Assembly: GCF_014207845.1 (NCBI RefSeq)
Contig: NZ_JACHLC010000001.1
Coordinates: 1,674,001 to 1,738,000, forward strand
DNA: 64,000 nt
DNA from: Chryseobacterium shigense
Lineage (GTDB): Bacteria; Bacteroidota; Bacteroidia; Flavobacteriales; Weeksellaceae
Direction of reading: 5' to 3'
Both the position numbers and the translations under genes were made by a program. The notes beneath the pieces are model-generated. The model did no database searches. It worked only from the letters and a program-made list of their open reading frames with translations, and was not told where the DNA came from. Position 1 is the stretch's first letter. Each line of letters opens with the position of its first letter. Shown piece by piece: positions 34,613-43,787 of this stretch.

Positions 34613-34957
34613 TTATTTTAGTGTTAATTTATTTCTTAAGAAGTACAGGGTAAAAATGTTTGTATAGTGCAGAACACAGAGGATCAGGGCGATATAACCT
34701 ATACGTGCTGCAGTTACTGCAATCAATTCTTCTGTAGAAGTTACCCTGTCCCAGACTGCGAGATTAATGGCAATGTATCCCAGGTTCAGCAGGTAATAGC
34801 ATCCGAGAAGTATCCTGTTGATCGTAAGACACATGCCTTTATCATGAATCAGGTATTCCAGATAAGATTTTCCGGCCTGAAAGCATCTTCTTCCAACATC
34901 TATGGTGATGTAAAAACTCACCGTGAGGAAAATGACATATGATACGATATTAAACAT
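34613..34957 (-). CDS. Small integral membrane protein, paired with its neighbour
   Basis: A 114-residue protein with three predicted membrane segments (FNIVSYVIFLTVSFYITI, LLGCYYLLNLGYIAINLAVW, AARIGYIALILCVLHYTNIF). It is not recognised as a named family. Its start lies 15 bp after a palindrome that is identical to one upstream of the regulator gene, so it is probably a direct target of that regulator. Confidence 0.65.
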   Translation of the reverse strand: MFNIVSYVIFLTVSFYITIDVGRRCFQAGKSYLEYLIHDKGMCLTINRILLGCYYLLNLGYIAINLAVWDRVTSTEELIAVTAARIGYIALILCVLHYTNIFTLYFLRNKLTLK

Positions 34958-34971
34958 TTTATAAATATTAT

Positions 34972-34993
34972 ATTTTCAGTAATTTTTGAAAAT
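34972..34993. promoter_or_regulatory. Palindromic operator candidate, copy 1
   Basis: The half-sites ATTTTCA and TGAAAAT are separated by GTAATTTT. All 22 bases are identical to 35577-35598. It lies between the regulator stop and the start of the first membrane-protein gene. Confidence 0.6.
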
Positions 34994-35024
34994 TAAATTC
35001 AAATAAAAAAGGATTCCTCCTCTT

Positions 35025-35528
35025 CTATTTTAACAGGTTGGTGATTTTCCCTACCAGCCAGTGATCGTCGCTTTTAATGGCCAGATCCATAATATTGTTG
35101 ATCTTTCCTGTAACCGAGCTGAAATCATCCATCAGCTTTATAAATTCCTTAGCTTCTTCTGAATCTTTATCATCAATATTTTTCAGTTCTTCCAGGAAAG
35201 AAATTACAGGTTCTATTTCTCTTTTTCTGCGTTCTTTTGTGATTTGTTTAAAAAGGTACCAAATATCTTTTTCAGCTATGAAATATTCTTTTCGGTCTCC
35301 TTTTATAAATTCTTTTCTTACAATTCCCCAATCTATCAGAGCGCGTAGGTTCATATTGGCATTCCCTCTTGAAACCTCCAGCTGTTCCATTACCTCATCA
35401 GTGGAAAGAGGTTTTCCGCTTGCCAGAAGCAATGCATGAACCTGTGCCATCGTACGGTTGATTCCCCAGTTAGTAGCGAAGGTTCCCCATGTCTGGATGT
35501 ACTTTTCTTTTGCCTCTGAAAGTTTCAT
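35025..35528 (-). CDS. GbsR/MarR-family transcriptional regulator
   Basis: A 167-residue winged-helix protein. The DNA-binding domain is at about 22-85 (TMAQVHALLLASGKPLSTDE, VMEQLEVSRGNANMNLRALI, then the wing WGIVRKEFIKGDRKEYFIAE), followed by helical dimerisation segments. Members such as GbsR repress nearby genes in response to small molecules. The same 22-bp palindrome lies upstream of its own gene and of the next gene, which suggests autoregulation and control of the downstream six genes. The effector is unknown. Confidence 0.85.
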   Translation of the reverse strand: MKLSEAKEKYIQTWGTFATNWGINRTMAQVHALLLASGKPLSTDEVMEQLEVSRGNANMNLRALIDWGIVRKEFIKGDRKEYFIAEKDIWYLFKQITKERRKREIEPVISFLEELKNIDDKDSEEAKEFIKLMDDFSSVTGKINNIMDLAIKSDDHWLVGKITNLLK

Positions 35529-35576
35529 TGATTTCTCTTTTCTTATTTCTGTAACAAATGTAATTATAATTTTTGA

Positions 35577-35598
35577 ATTTTCAGTAATTTTTGAAAAT
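35577..35598. promoter_or_regulatory. Palindromic operator candidate, copy 2
   Basis: Same sequence as 34972-34993 (ATTTTCA, eight-base spacer, TGAAAAT), 49 bp upstream of the regulator start codon. Confidence 0.6.
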
Positions 35599-35645
35599 AA
35601 ATTTTAAAATAAAACAGACACCTTTAAAGAATGCCTGTTTTAAAG

Positions 35646-37580
35646 CTATTTTTGGATAGATTTATAGGTTTCTACCAATCTTATAAATTCAGATCTGTAC
35701 CCTTCTTCATCTTTATTCCTGCCTTCTTTTGCAAGCGTTTCAATGGTATCAAGATCTTTTTTCTCAATTAATTTTGAATCCCGAAGCACTAACCCGAACC
35801 AGGCTACTGAAGTCGCAAACTTGAAATCCGGACTCGCAGATGCAACGGATTCATCGGAATTTTTAATAATCTGACTGAATTCAACACTTTTGTCCTCATC
35901 CGGTTTTTTATACCTGAATTTTACTGTTCCCAGTTCGTCTCCGAAGTTTTGGGAATTTAAAGTTGTTGTGTACTTTAATTTCGTTTCTTTAGGAGCAAAT
36001 ACTGATTTAACGTTCACAGGGATAATCTCATATAATGCAGTTACCGTGTGTCCGCTTCCCAATTCTCCCGCATCAATCTTATCATTGGCAAAGTCTTCGT
36101 TTCTAAGCTTTCTGTTTTCATACCCAATTAAACGGTAAGAGCTTACATATTTAGGATTGAATTCAATTTGAATTTTCACATCTTTTGCAATGGCGTACAT
36201 ACTTCCTGCAAATTCTTTTCCTAGAAATTTATTGGCTTCCTGCATATTATCGATATAGGCGTAATTCCCATTTCCTTTGTCAGCTAAAGTTTCCATCCTG
36301 TTATCTTTGTAATTTCCCATTCCGTATCCAAGACAGGTAAGAAATACACCTGATTTTCTCTTTTCTTCAATGAGAGCTTCAAGACCTGTAACAGAAGATT
36401 CTCCCACATTAAAATCACCGTCCGTAGCTAAAATAACCCTGTTATTCCCGCCTTTTATAAAGTTTTCCTGGGCAAGCTTGTAGGCCAGTTCTATTCCTTC
36501 CCCGCCTGCCGTGCTTCCTCCTGCACTTAGCTTATCCAAGGCTTCTGTAATCTTATCTTTTTCTTTAGCTGAAGTTGGGGGCAGAACCATTCCGGCACTA
36601 CCAGCATAGACTACAATTCCTACTTTATCCTGTGGTCTTAACTGGTTTAAAAGTAATTTTAATGAAGATTTCAGCAATGGTAACTTATTGGAAGCATCCA
36701 TAGATCCGGAAACATCAATAAGAAATAGAAGGTTTGAATTGGGTAGATTATCCATCGGAATATTTTTGCCCTGAAGACCTATTTTAAGTAGTTTATGACC
36801 GGGATTCCAAGGTGAATCGCTATATTCTGTATTGATTGAGAAGGGTCTTTTGCTTTCAGGCTGAGGATATTCATATCTGAAATAATTTATCATTTCTTCA
36901 ATCCTTACCGCATCTTTATCTACTTTGTCTCCACCATTGATCATTCTTCTGATATTAGAATAGGATGCATTATCAACATCAATAGAGAATGTGGATACTG
37001 GCTGGTTTTTTGTTAACTCAAAAGGATTTTCAACCAGGGAAGCGTATTCTTCGTCGTTATAATCTATCTGCTTTTTCACTCCTTTTTTATCAGCAGGCTT
37101 TACTTTATTGTTCTGATATTTTTTTTCATTCTGATCAAATGCTCTCCTTTTGGGTGCACTGCTCGTAATAATACTTTCTGAATATACTTCTATGGCTGTC
37201 TGACTTTTAGGTTTAGGACACCCATTATACTCCGGCATTCCGGGAACCGTAGGGCAGGCATCGTCTTTATCTAAAATGCCATCACCATCAGTATCCGGCC
37301 ACGGACAGCCATTATTTTCAGGAGGGCCAGCAACAGTTGGACAGGCATCGTCTTTATCTATAACTCCGTCACCATCAGTTTCCGGCCACGGACAGCCATT
37401 GTTTTCAACAGGACCTGCAATTTCAGGACACTGATCTGTTTTATTAGGAACTCCATCCTGATCTTTATCCTTTCTGATGCTTAAAGGTTTGGAGCCATTT
37501 TCTCCCGTAGATACTGTATTGGTTTTGCAACTGCTCAGGAGTGCCAGCGCAACTATTGCAGTACTTATTTTTTTCATCAT
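35646..37580 (-). CDS. VWA lipoprotein with thrombospondin type 3 repeats (YfbK-like)
   Basis: About 644 residues. A lipoprotein signal ([16 protein letters not shown]) is followed by three calcium-binding type 3 repeats ([39 protein letters not shown], each ending NGCP). The YfbK-type N-domain includes [20 protein letters not shown] and [16 protein letters not shown], then the VWA domain with [16 protein letters not shown] and DGDFNVG, and a C-terminal DUF3520-like part. The start is one of two adjacent ATGs (37580 or 37577); the longer frame to 37637 would spoil the signal. It shares most of its length with the next gene upstream (37707), so it is a tandem duplicate. Surface display or peptidoglycan binding is inferred; no OmpA domain is present. 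Confidence 0.85.
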   Translation of the reverse strand: MMKKISTAIVALALLSSCKTNTVSTGENGSKPLSIRKDKDQDGVPNKTDQCPEIAGPVENNGCPWPETDGDGVIDKDDACPTVAGPPENNGCPWPDTDGDGILDKDDACPTVPGMPEYNGCPKPKSQTAIEVYSESIITSSAPKRRAFDQNEKKYQNNKVKPADKKGVKKQIDYNDEEYASLVENPFELTKNQPVSTFSIDVDNASYSNIRRMINGGDKVDKDAVRIEEMINYFRYEYPQPESKRPFSINTEYSDSPWNPGHKLLKIGLQGKNIPMDNLPNSNLLFLIDVSGSMDASNKLPLLKSSLKLLLNQLRPQDKVGIVVYAGSAGMVLPPTSAKEKDKITEALDKLSAGGSTAGGEGIELAYKLAQENFIKGGNNRVILATDGDFNVGESSVTGLEALIEEKRKSGVFLTCLGYGMGNYKDNRMETLADKGNGNYAYIDNMQEANKFLGKEFAGSMYAIAKDVKIQIEFNPKYVSSYRLIGYENRKLRNEDFANDKIDAGELGSGHTVTALYEIIPVNVKSVFAPKETKLKYTTTLNSQNFGDELGTVKFRYKKPDEDKSVEFSQIIKNSDESVASASPDFKFATSVAWFGLVLRDSKLIEKKDLDTIETLAKEGRNKDEEGYRSEFIRLVETYKSIQK

Positions 37581-37654
37581 AATTTTTTTTACTGGCAGTG
37601 AAATTATCAAAATATATTTAATTTTTGTTAAAAACATCTAATTTTTTGTTAAAA

Positions 37655-37700
37655 TAAAGCACTGCTGTTTATTTTAAAAATCTTACAGGCAGTGCTTCAT
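37655..37700 (-). terminator. Possible terminator of the 37707 gene
   Basis: AAGCACTGC (37657-37665) and GCAGTGCTT (37689-37697) form a 9-bp stem with a 23-base AT-rich loop, followed on the minus strand by TATTTTAAC. Confidence 0.5.
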
Positions 37701-37706
37701 TTTAAA

Positions 37707-40175
37707 TTATTTTGAAATTACTTTATAACTTTCAATCAGCCTTAAAAATTCAGATCTGTACCCTTCCTTATCATCTGCTTTCCCTTGTCCGGCCAGGGCT
37801 TCGATATCGGATAGTTCTTTTTTCACAATCAGGTCAGATTTTCTCAGTACCAACCCAAACCAGGCAACGGAAGATGCAAACTTAAAATCCGGGCTTGCGG
37901 CAGCTATTGAGCTATCCGTATTTTTTACAGCATGGACTATTTCTGTACTTGCACCTCCATCAGGCTTTTTATAACGGAATTTAATGGTTGCCAATTCATC
38001 ATTAAAATTTTCAGAAGCAGAGGTTTTACTGTATTTCAATTGATTTCCTTCAGGCAAGAATTCAGATTTTACCTGAACGGGAATTACTTCATACAAAGCG
38101 GTTACGGTATGTCCGCTTCCCAATTCTCCCGCATCAATCTTATCATTGGTAAAGTCTTCGTTTCTAAGCTTTCTGTTTTCATACCCTATCAAACGGTAAG
38201 AGCTTACATATTTGGGATTGAATTCAATTTGAATTTTCACATCTTTTGCAATGGCGTACATACTTCCTGCAAATTCTTTTCCGAGGAATTTATTGGCTTC
38301 CTGCATATTATCAATATAAGCGTAATTCCCATTTCCTTTATCAGCTAAAGTTTCAAGCATATTGTCCTTGTAATTTCCCATCCCGAAACCAAGACAGGTA
38401 AGAAAAATCCCGGATTTTCTTTTTTCCTCAATCAAAGTTTTTATATCTGAAGTAGAAGAAGCCCCGACATTGAAATCACCATCAGTAGCTATAATGACGC
38501 GGTTATTTCCATTTTTCACAAAATTTTCCTGAGCCAGCTTATAGGCCAGTTCTATTCCAGCCCCGCCAGCAGTACTTCCGCCTGCCTGCAAATTATCCAG
38601 CGCAGAAACTATTTTATCCTTCTCTTTTGCGGAAGTAGGTGGCAGAACCATTCCGGCACTTCCTGCGTATACTACGATACCAACCTTATCTTGCGGTCTG
38701 AGCTGATCGAGAAGCACTTTGAAGGAAGATTTCAGGAGTGGAAGCTTATTCTCTTCATTCATAGATCCGGAAACATCAATCAGGAATACAAGATTAGAGG
38801 CCGGAAGTTTATCCATAGCCATATTCTTCCCCTGAAGTCCTATTTTAAGTAGCTTATGGCCGGGGTTCCAGGGAGCATCACCATATTCGGTACTGATTGA
38901 AAACGGAACATCATTTTTAGGCTGAGGATAGCTGTATTTAAAATAATTGATCATTTCTTCAATCCTCACTGCATTTTTATCTACGGTTTGCCCGTTATTG
39001 ATCATTCTCCTGATATTGGAATAGGCAGCATTGTCCACATCGATAGAAAAAGTTGACAGTGGCTCATTTTTAGTAAGTTCAAACGGATTTTCTACAAACT
39101 CATCATATCCTTCATTAGCAGAAACAGGATTTTGTCTGTATTGACTAATGGTCTTCTGTATTTCTTCCATACTCTTTCTCTCCTTTCTGGAAAGCCTTTT
39201 GGTTCTTACCACAATGATTCCGTTCGCTCCCCGGCTTCCATAAAGTGCTGCTGCCGCAGCTCCTTTCACAACCTCTATGCTCTTAATTTTCTTGGGATTT
39301 AATGCACTGAAATAATCCTGTTCCACTATATTACCGTTAACGATAAATAATGGGGAAGCTGTTCCTTTTATACTTGCCAAGCCTCTTATTACAACCGGAT
39401 TATTGTTGTTTGAATAGCCATTATTGATTGTATTGAAAGTGTTTCTGATCTCTTCATTCTTTCTTCTTTTAATACCATGAGCACTTTGTATTTGTAACCC
39501 GGCTACTTTTCCCTGAAGCTGCTGGGTAGTATTTGATGCAATATAATTTGACTGTACACTAACTGCGCTTGAAGTATATTCAGATTTCTTTTTAGGAATT
39601 AAGCCTGTTAAAACAACCTCTTCAATATCCTGTGTTCTTGCTGTATCTTTCCATTGTCCTCTCTTTCTTTGAGGGGCAGGAGAAAGTGTTTCTTCCTGCT
39701 TTTTAATAAAATATTCATCCGTTGAATAATCTGCTTTTCTCGAAGTGTAAATTTCATCGTATGCATTCACAGCTGCGTCCTTAATCTTACCCGGTTCATA
39801 AGCCAATGGAGTTTCTTTTTGTATGGCTTTTGAGGCTTGAATCTCTTTTTCAATATTAGATTTTACTGTACTGTCAACAATATGAGCTGTATTTTTATCA
39901 GGATGAGATTCAATTTTGTTATCAACAATCAGAGGTTTTGAAGTCTCAGCAGTTTTATTTTTACTGATGAAATAAAATGCTCCCAATCCAATAACCAGGC
40001 TGGCTGCAATTCCATAAGGCAACCAAACGGGCCATATTTTCTTTTTCTCTTCTTTTTTATCTAGTTTTTCTTCAACCTTTGCCCAAACTTTATCAAAACC
40101 CGGAAAAACAGCCGGTTCTTCTGAAAGCCTGGAAGCATCATTGAATCTTTTATCTATATCGTGATTATTTTCCAT
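37707..40175 (-). CDS. Chimeric membrane protein: anti-sigma-like head, TonB plug-like domain, VWA domain
   Basis: 822 residues without a signal peptide. Residues 1-47 are charged and would be cytoplasmic; a single membrane helix lies at about 48-70 (WPVWLPYGIAASLVIGLGAF). After a linker, residues ~185-327 reproduce the plug of SusC-type receptors: EEVVLTGLIPKKKSEYTSSA, LQGKVAGLQIQSA, NPVVIRGLASIKG, PLFIVNGNIVEQDYFSALNP and KGAAAAALYGSRGANGIIVV. No beta-barrel follows; instead there is a YfbK-like domain with [17 protein letters not shown] (Asp467, Ser469, Ser471). It starts 10 bp after an ECF sigma gene. The position and N-in topology suggest an anti-sigma factor that senses the envelope through plug and VWA domains. 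That role is inference; the domains are clearly visible. Confidence 0.82.
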   Translation of the reverse strand: MENNHDIDKRFNDASRLSEEPAVFPGFDKVWAKVEEKLDKKEEKKKIWPVWLPYGIAASLVIGLGAFYFISKNKTAETSKPLIVDNKIESHPDKNTAHIVDSTVKSNIEKEIQASKAIQKETPLAYEPGKIKDAAVNAYDEIYTSRKADYSTDEYFIKKQEETLSPAPQRKRGQWKDTARTQDIEEVVLTGLIPKKKSEYTSSAVSVQSNYIASNTTQQLQGKVAGLQIQSAHGIKRRKNEEIRNTFNTINNGYSNNNNPVVIRGLASIKGTASPLFIVNGNIVEQDYFSALNPKKIKSIEVVKGAAAAALYGSRGANGIIVVRTKRLSRKERKSMEEIQKTISQYRQNPVSANEGYDEFVENPFELTKNEPLSTFSIDVDNAAYSNIRRMINNGQTVDKNAVRIEEMINYFKYSYPQPKNDVPFSISTEYGDAPWNPGHKLLKIGLQGKNMAMDKLPASNLVFLIDVSGSMNEENKLPLLKSSFKVLLDQLRPQDKVGIVVYAGSAGMVLPPTSAKEKDKIVSALDNLQAGGSTAGGAGIELAYKLAQENFVKNGNNRVIIATDGDFNVGASSTSDIKTLIEEKRKSGIFLTCLGFGMGNYKDNMLETLADKGNGNYAYIDNMQEANKFLGKEFAGSMYAIAKDVKIQIEFNPKYVSSYRLIGYENRKLRNEDFTNDKIDAGELGSGHTVTALYEVIPVQVKSEFLPEGNQLKYSKTSASENFNDELATIKFRYKKPDGGASTEIVHAVKNTDSSIAAASPDFKFASSVAWFGLVLRKSDLIVKKELSDIEALAGQGKADDKEGYRSEFLRLIESYKVISK

Positions 40176-40185
40176 TTCTTAAAGT

Positions 40186-40704
40186 TTAAATGTTCTGATT
40201 GATCAAAAGTTCCTGTAGTTTTTTTCTTGCAAAATTGAGCTGGGATTTTGATGTTCCTTCGCTTATGGAAAGCATGGAAGCGATTTCCTTATGCGGATAC
40301 CCTTCTATTGCAAAAAGGTTGAATATTGCCCTGCAACCTTCGGGCAGAAAGTTCAACAGGCTCAGAATATCTTTTTCAAACGAAATATTTTCTGATGAAA
40401 CACCGGAGGTTTCTGCAAAACTGTCATCCATAGAAATGAACTGTGCTTTGGTAGCTCTCAGTTTCTGAAGACATTCATTCACAGTTATTTTTTTCGCCCA
40501 GCCTTCAAAGGTGTCCAGGTTTTGAAGCTGATTGATCTTCGTGAATATTTTGTAAAAAGTATCGGCCAATACTTCTTCAATATCTTCATCGTTTTTCAGA
40601 TAGCGTCTGCAGACTGCGTACAGCTTGCCCGCCATTTTCTCGTAAACCTTCCGCTGTGCACTGCGGCTGTTACGCTGGCATTCTATTAGTAATTCTCTTT
40701 CCAT
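40186..40704 (-). CDS. ECF RNA polymerase sigma factor
   Basis: A 172-residue sigma-70 family protein. Region 2 is at about 10-80 (RKVYEKMAGKLYAVCRRYLK, DEDIEEVLADTFYKIFTKI, FEGWAKKITVNECL) and region 4 at about 118-170 (LPEGCRAIFNLFAIEGYPHKE, IASMLSISEGTSKSQLNFARKKL). It is the first gene of the operon, 10 bp before the chimeric membrane protein, which is probably its regulator. Its target promoters cannot be read from this window. Confidence 0.93.
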   Translation of the reverse strand: MERELLIECQRNSRSAQRKVYEKMAGKLYAVCRRYLKNDEDIEEVLADTFYKIFTKINQLQNLDTFEGWAKKITVNECLQKLRATKAQFISMDDSFAETSGVSSENISFEKDILSLLNFLPEGCRAIFNLFAIEGYPHKEIASMLSISEGTSKSQLNFARKKLQELLINQNI

Positions 40705-40939
40705 AGTCAGGCTTTATACACTTATAGATGCATAAACTTTTAGATAGGTTGGAAATATTTTTATTTTTTTAGAAAAAGTCAATAAGCTGATTACAGATTT
40801 GCTTTCTCAGCTTTCTTTGCCATGTTCATATCCAACAATTTTCAACTTTACTTCTTTTTTCTCTTTCCAAATTTAACTTTTCCCTTTGTAACAAATCTTT
40901 ACTATGAACGACTATTCATATAAATAATCTTTTATAGTA

Positions 40940-42142
40940 ATGAAAAATATCAAAATTACCTCATTACTTTTTGTTTTGTCTGCAGGAAGTATGATGTTTG
41001 CCCAGGATGATTTAATCAACAAATTAAAAAACAATCAGTCTCAAAATGCTAATTTCCAGTTTACCACGTTAAAAGACGTAGGAGCTACTTCAGTGAAAAA
41101 CCAGGGTTCATCAGGAACGTGCTGGAGCTATTCCGGAAATTCCTTCCTTGAATCTGAGATGCAGAGAATGGGTAAAAAGCCTGTAGATCTTGCTGAAATT
41201 TTTACGGCCAGAAATTCTTACCATGATAAAGCCAAATTATATGTATTAAACAACGGAGCTATCAGCTGGGGCGACGGAGGTGAACTGCATGATGTTATCA
41301 ATATGTATAAAAAATACGGTGCAGTGCCTCAGGATGTTTATACAGGTCTGAAAACAGGCCAAACCCTGAATAATTTCAAAGAAATGCAGGGAAAATTAAA
41401 AGCTGTTCTGGACAGTCTTGTTCAGGCCGGTTCAAAAGCAAAACTGACTGATAACTGGATGGACCCGGTAGATGCCATTCTGGATGAATACCTTGGAAAA
41501 GTTCCGGCTAACTTTACTTATGAAGGAAAAAACTATACGCCTAAAACATTTGCCAAAGAGGTTGTAGGTATTAATCCGGAAGATTATGTGGAAATTTCTT
41601 CATATAAAGATTATCCTTATTACCAGAAATTCGTAGTTCCGATTCCTGATAACTGGAGCCATGATTCTGACTGGAATGTTCCGATGAAAGATTTAACTGC
41701 AATTATCGATAATGCAGTAAATAAAGGATATTCTGTAGGATGGGCAACGGACGTTACCGAGCCTTATTTCTCTTACAAAAATGGTGTAGCGTATGTTCCG
41801 GATATGGATCTGAACCAGATAACTGATGAGAACAAGCAGTCTTTGTTCACTGAGTCAAAGAAAGATAAAACCATCACGGAAGACTTACGCCAGAAAGGAC
41901 TTAACAATCTTTCCACTACGGATGATCATGGGATGCATATCGTAGGGCTGGCAAAAGACCAAACCGGTAAAGAATATTATATGGTTAAAAATTCATGGGG
42001 TGTAACCAATGATTTTGAAGGCTATATTTATGTAACAAGACCTTATGTAGAATATAAATCAACTGCTATCCTTATCCATAAGAATGCAGTTCCTAAAAGT
42101 ATTCTTAAACAGCTGAAACCTACAAAAAATATTGGTTTGTAA
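40940..42142 (+). CDS. Secreted bleomycin-hydrolase-like cysteine aminopeptidase (C1B)
   Basis: A 400-residue papain-fold peptidase. The signal peptide MKNIKITSLLFVLSAGSMMFAQ predicts export. The active site is complete: Cys61 in NQGSSGTCWSYS, His333 in DDHGMHIVGLA, Asn351 in VKNSWG. The long insertions and YHDKAKLYVLNNGAISWGDGGELHDVI are typical of the PepC/bleomycin hydrolase group, though most members are cytoplasmic hexamers. It is monocistronic and ends in a strong terminator. Confidence 0.92.
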   Translation: MKNIKITSLLFVLSAGSMMFAQDDLINKLKNNQSQNANFQFTTLKDVGATSVKNQGSSGTCWSYSGNSFLESEMQRMGKKPVDLAEIFTARNSYHDKAKLYVLNNGAISWGDGGELHDVINMYKKYGAVPQDVYTGLKTGQTLNNFKEMQGKLKAVLDSLVQAGSKAKLTDNWMDPVDAILDEYLGKVPANFTYEGKNYTPKTFAKEVVGINPEDYVEISSYKDYPYYQKFVVPIPDNWSHDSDWNVPMKDLTAIIDNAVNKGYSVGWATDVTEPYFSYKNGVAYVPDMDLNQITDENKQSLFTESKKDKTITEDLRQKGLNNLSTTDDHGMHIVGLAKDQTGKEYYMVKNSWGVTNDFEGYIYVTRPYVEYKSTAILIHKNAVPKSILKQLKPTKNIGL

Positions 42143-42198
42143 TCAATAAATCACTGTTACCGTTTATCCGGTAATTTTAGATATTTAAATCTGTTAAA

Positions 42199-42236
42199 AA
42201 CCGCGCTCCAAAATATTTTTGGAGCGCGGTTATTTT
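42199..42236 (+). terminator. Strong intrinsic terminator
   Basis: A 15-bp perfect stem (AACCGCGCTCCAAAA with TTTTGGAGCGCGGTT) around a TAT loop, followed by ATTTTATTT. It ends the peptidase gene. Confidence 0.9.
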
Positions 42237-42315
42237 ATTTCACTGATATTTTCAAGTAATTATTTCGCTATTCTGTGAAAATATTCTACTTTTATTATAC
42301 AACAAATTATTACGT

Positions 42316-42477
42316 ATGAAAAATTTAAAAAAATTAGCAAAATCAGATTTGAAAAAAATCAATGGAGGCAATGCTCCTGAATGTCCGGAAGGAACAACAG
42401 CATGCTACATCCCGCCTAAAAACGGTTTTCCGTCACGATGGAAATGTATTTCCAATACGATGGAATGCCCGGATTAA
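42316..42477 (+). CDS. Bacteriocin-like peptide with double-glycine leader
   Basis: A 53-residue peptide. The leader MKNLKKLAKSDLKKINGG has the amphipathic pattern and GG end cleaved by C39 peptidase-type exporters, and matches the 'bacteriocin-type signal' common in Chryseobacterium. The predicted core of 35 residues, from NAPECPEGTTACYIPP to SNTMECPD, contains four cysteines (Cys23, 30, 44, 51), enough for two disulfides. It is flanked by its own leader region and a perfect terminator (42486-42520). No modification enzyme, immunity gene or exporter is adjacent. The activity is not known; the coding call is firm because of the leader, start, stop and terminator. Confidence 0.85.
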   Translation: MKNLKKLAKSDLKKINGGNAPECPEGTTACYIPPKNGFPSRWKCISNTMECPD

Positions 42478-42485
42478 AATCAATA

Positions 42486-42520
42486 AAACCCGCTTTCAGA
42501 AATTCTGAAAGCGGGTTTCT
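42486..42520 (+). terminator. Terminator of the GG-leader peptide gene
   Basis: AAACCCGCTTTCAGAA (42486-42501) is the exact reverse complement of 42503-42518, followed by CTTTAATAAT. It may be bidirectional with the ene-reductase gene ending at 42606. Confidence 0.85.
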
Positions 42521-42605
42521 TTAATAATAAATAGGTGAAAAATTATATATAAAATAAAGAAAAAATATAATGTATTGATGGTGAATTCACTGTATATTAT
42601 TCATC

Positions 42606-43667
42606 TTAATACAGTTTCCCCATGCTTTCTGCTGAAAAGTCCAGCAGCTCTTCCGTGTTACCTGTTTTTATTTTTTGAACCCATTGAGGATCCTGTAAAA
42701 GGGCCCGTCCTACAGCAACAAGATCAAATTCTTCATTATCCAGTCTTCTGATTAGTTCTGTAAGGTCTGTTTTCTCAGTTCCCTGTCCGGCAAAAGCACT
42801 CATGAAGTCTCCTTTCAAGCCTACAGAACCTACTGTAATGGTTGGCTGCCCTGTGATTTTCTTTGCCCATCCTGCGAAATTCAGGTCTGAACCTTCAAAT
42901 TCCGGTTCCCAGAAACGGCGCTGTGAACAGTGGAAAATATCTACTCCCGCTTCTTTTAAAGGTAATAACCAGTCTTCCATTTCTGCCGGAGTCTGGGCCA
43001 ATCTGCTGCTGTAATCCTGCTGTTTCCATTGTGAAAGACGGAGAATAATTGTGAAATCCTCTCCTACGGCTGCTCTTATAGCTTTAATAACGTCTACTGC
43101 AAAACGGTTTCTTTCTTTGATGGTTTTCCCACCATATTCATCGGTTCTCGTGTTGGTTACCTCCCAGAAGAACTGATCTATAAGGTATCCGTGTGCTCCA
43201 TGAACTTCAACTACATCAAATCCTAAATCCTTTGCAGATTTTGCAGAAGCAGCAAACTGTGCAATGGTATCCTGAATATCCTCAAGAGTCATTGCAGAAG
43301 CTTTTTCCATGGGTGCAAGAGGGTAATCTTCAGACATTCTTGTATCTCCCACATGCCAGATCTGAGGCCCCATTTTACCCCCATTCTGATGAACGGCATT
43401 GATTACGTTTTTCCAGCCTGCCAATGCCTCATTTCCATAGAAATCAGGAATGTTCTGCATATTTTTGGAAGCGGTTCTGTTAATGACAGTTCCTTCGGAA
43501 AGAATTAATCCTACTTCTGCGGCAGCTCTTCTTGCGTAATATTCTGCAATATTTTGGGTAGGAACTCCATTATCAGACTGTGCTCTGGTCATAGGAGCCA
43601 TTACTATTCTATTTTTAAGTTCCAGATTTTTGTAAACAAATGGTTTAAATAATGATTCTGTGCTCAT
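42606..43667 (-). CDS. Old Yellow Enzyme-family ene-reductase
   Basis: A 353-residue FMN flavoenzyme of the NemA/OYE type, reducing activated C=C bonds with NAD(P)H. The FMN barrel starts with LKNRIVMAPMTRAQSDNGVP. The substrate-binding pair is His156/His159 in VEVHGAHGYLIDQFF, where classical OYEs have His/Asn. The C-terminal phosphate site includes VGRALLQDPQWVQ. The family phrase WHVGRxS reads WHVGDTRMS here. It is divergent from an HxlR regulator, with repeated operator-like sites between, a frequent arrangement for stress-induced ene-reductases. Confidence 0.93.
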   Translation of the reverse strand: MSTESLFKPFVYKNLELKNRIVMAPMTRAQSDNGVPTQNIAEYYARRAAAEVGLILSEGTVINRTASKNMQNIPDFYGNEALAGWKNVINAVHQNGGKMGPQIWHVGDTRMSEDYPLAPMEKASAMTLEDIQDTIAQFAASAKSAKDLGFDVVEVHGAHGYLIDQFFWEVTNTRTDEYGGKTIKERNRFAVDVIKAIRAAVGEDFTIILRLSQWKQQDYSSRLAQTPAEMEDWLLPLKEAGVDIFHCSQRRFWEPEFEGSDLNFAGWAKKITGQPTITVGSVGLKGDFMSAFAGQGTEKTDLTELIRRLDNEEFDLVAVGRALLQDPQWVQKIKTGNTEELLDFSAESMGKLY

Positions 43668-43690
43668 TTTTAAATTGGTATTTTATAATT

Positions 43691-43705
43691 GTTACACAAA
43701 GTAAC
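43691..43705. promoter_or_regulatory. GTTAC-ACAAA-GTAAC palindrome
   Basis: A perfect five-base inverted repeat with five-base spacer, 24 bp upstream of the ene-reductase start. Candidate HxlR site. Confidence 0.45.
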
Positions 43706-43747
43706 TAATAATAGTTTGTTTTTGTATCTTTCATTGGAAAAATAGTG

Positions 43748-43787
43748 GTAACTTCGCAGTAACTTACATTAGTAACTTAAAAGTAAC
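43748..43787. promoter_or_regulatory. Four phased GTAAC direct repeats
   Basis: GTAACTT at 43748, 43759 and 43772 and GTAAC at 43783, spaced 11, 13 and 11 bp, about one helical turn. They lie just before the HxlR gene and share the half-site of the palindrome at 43691. Confidence 0.5.
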
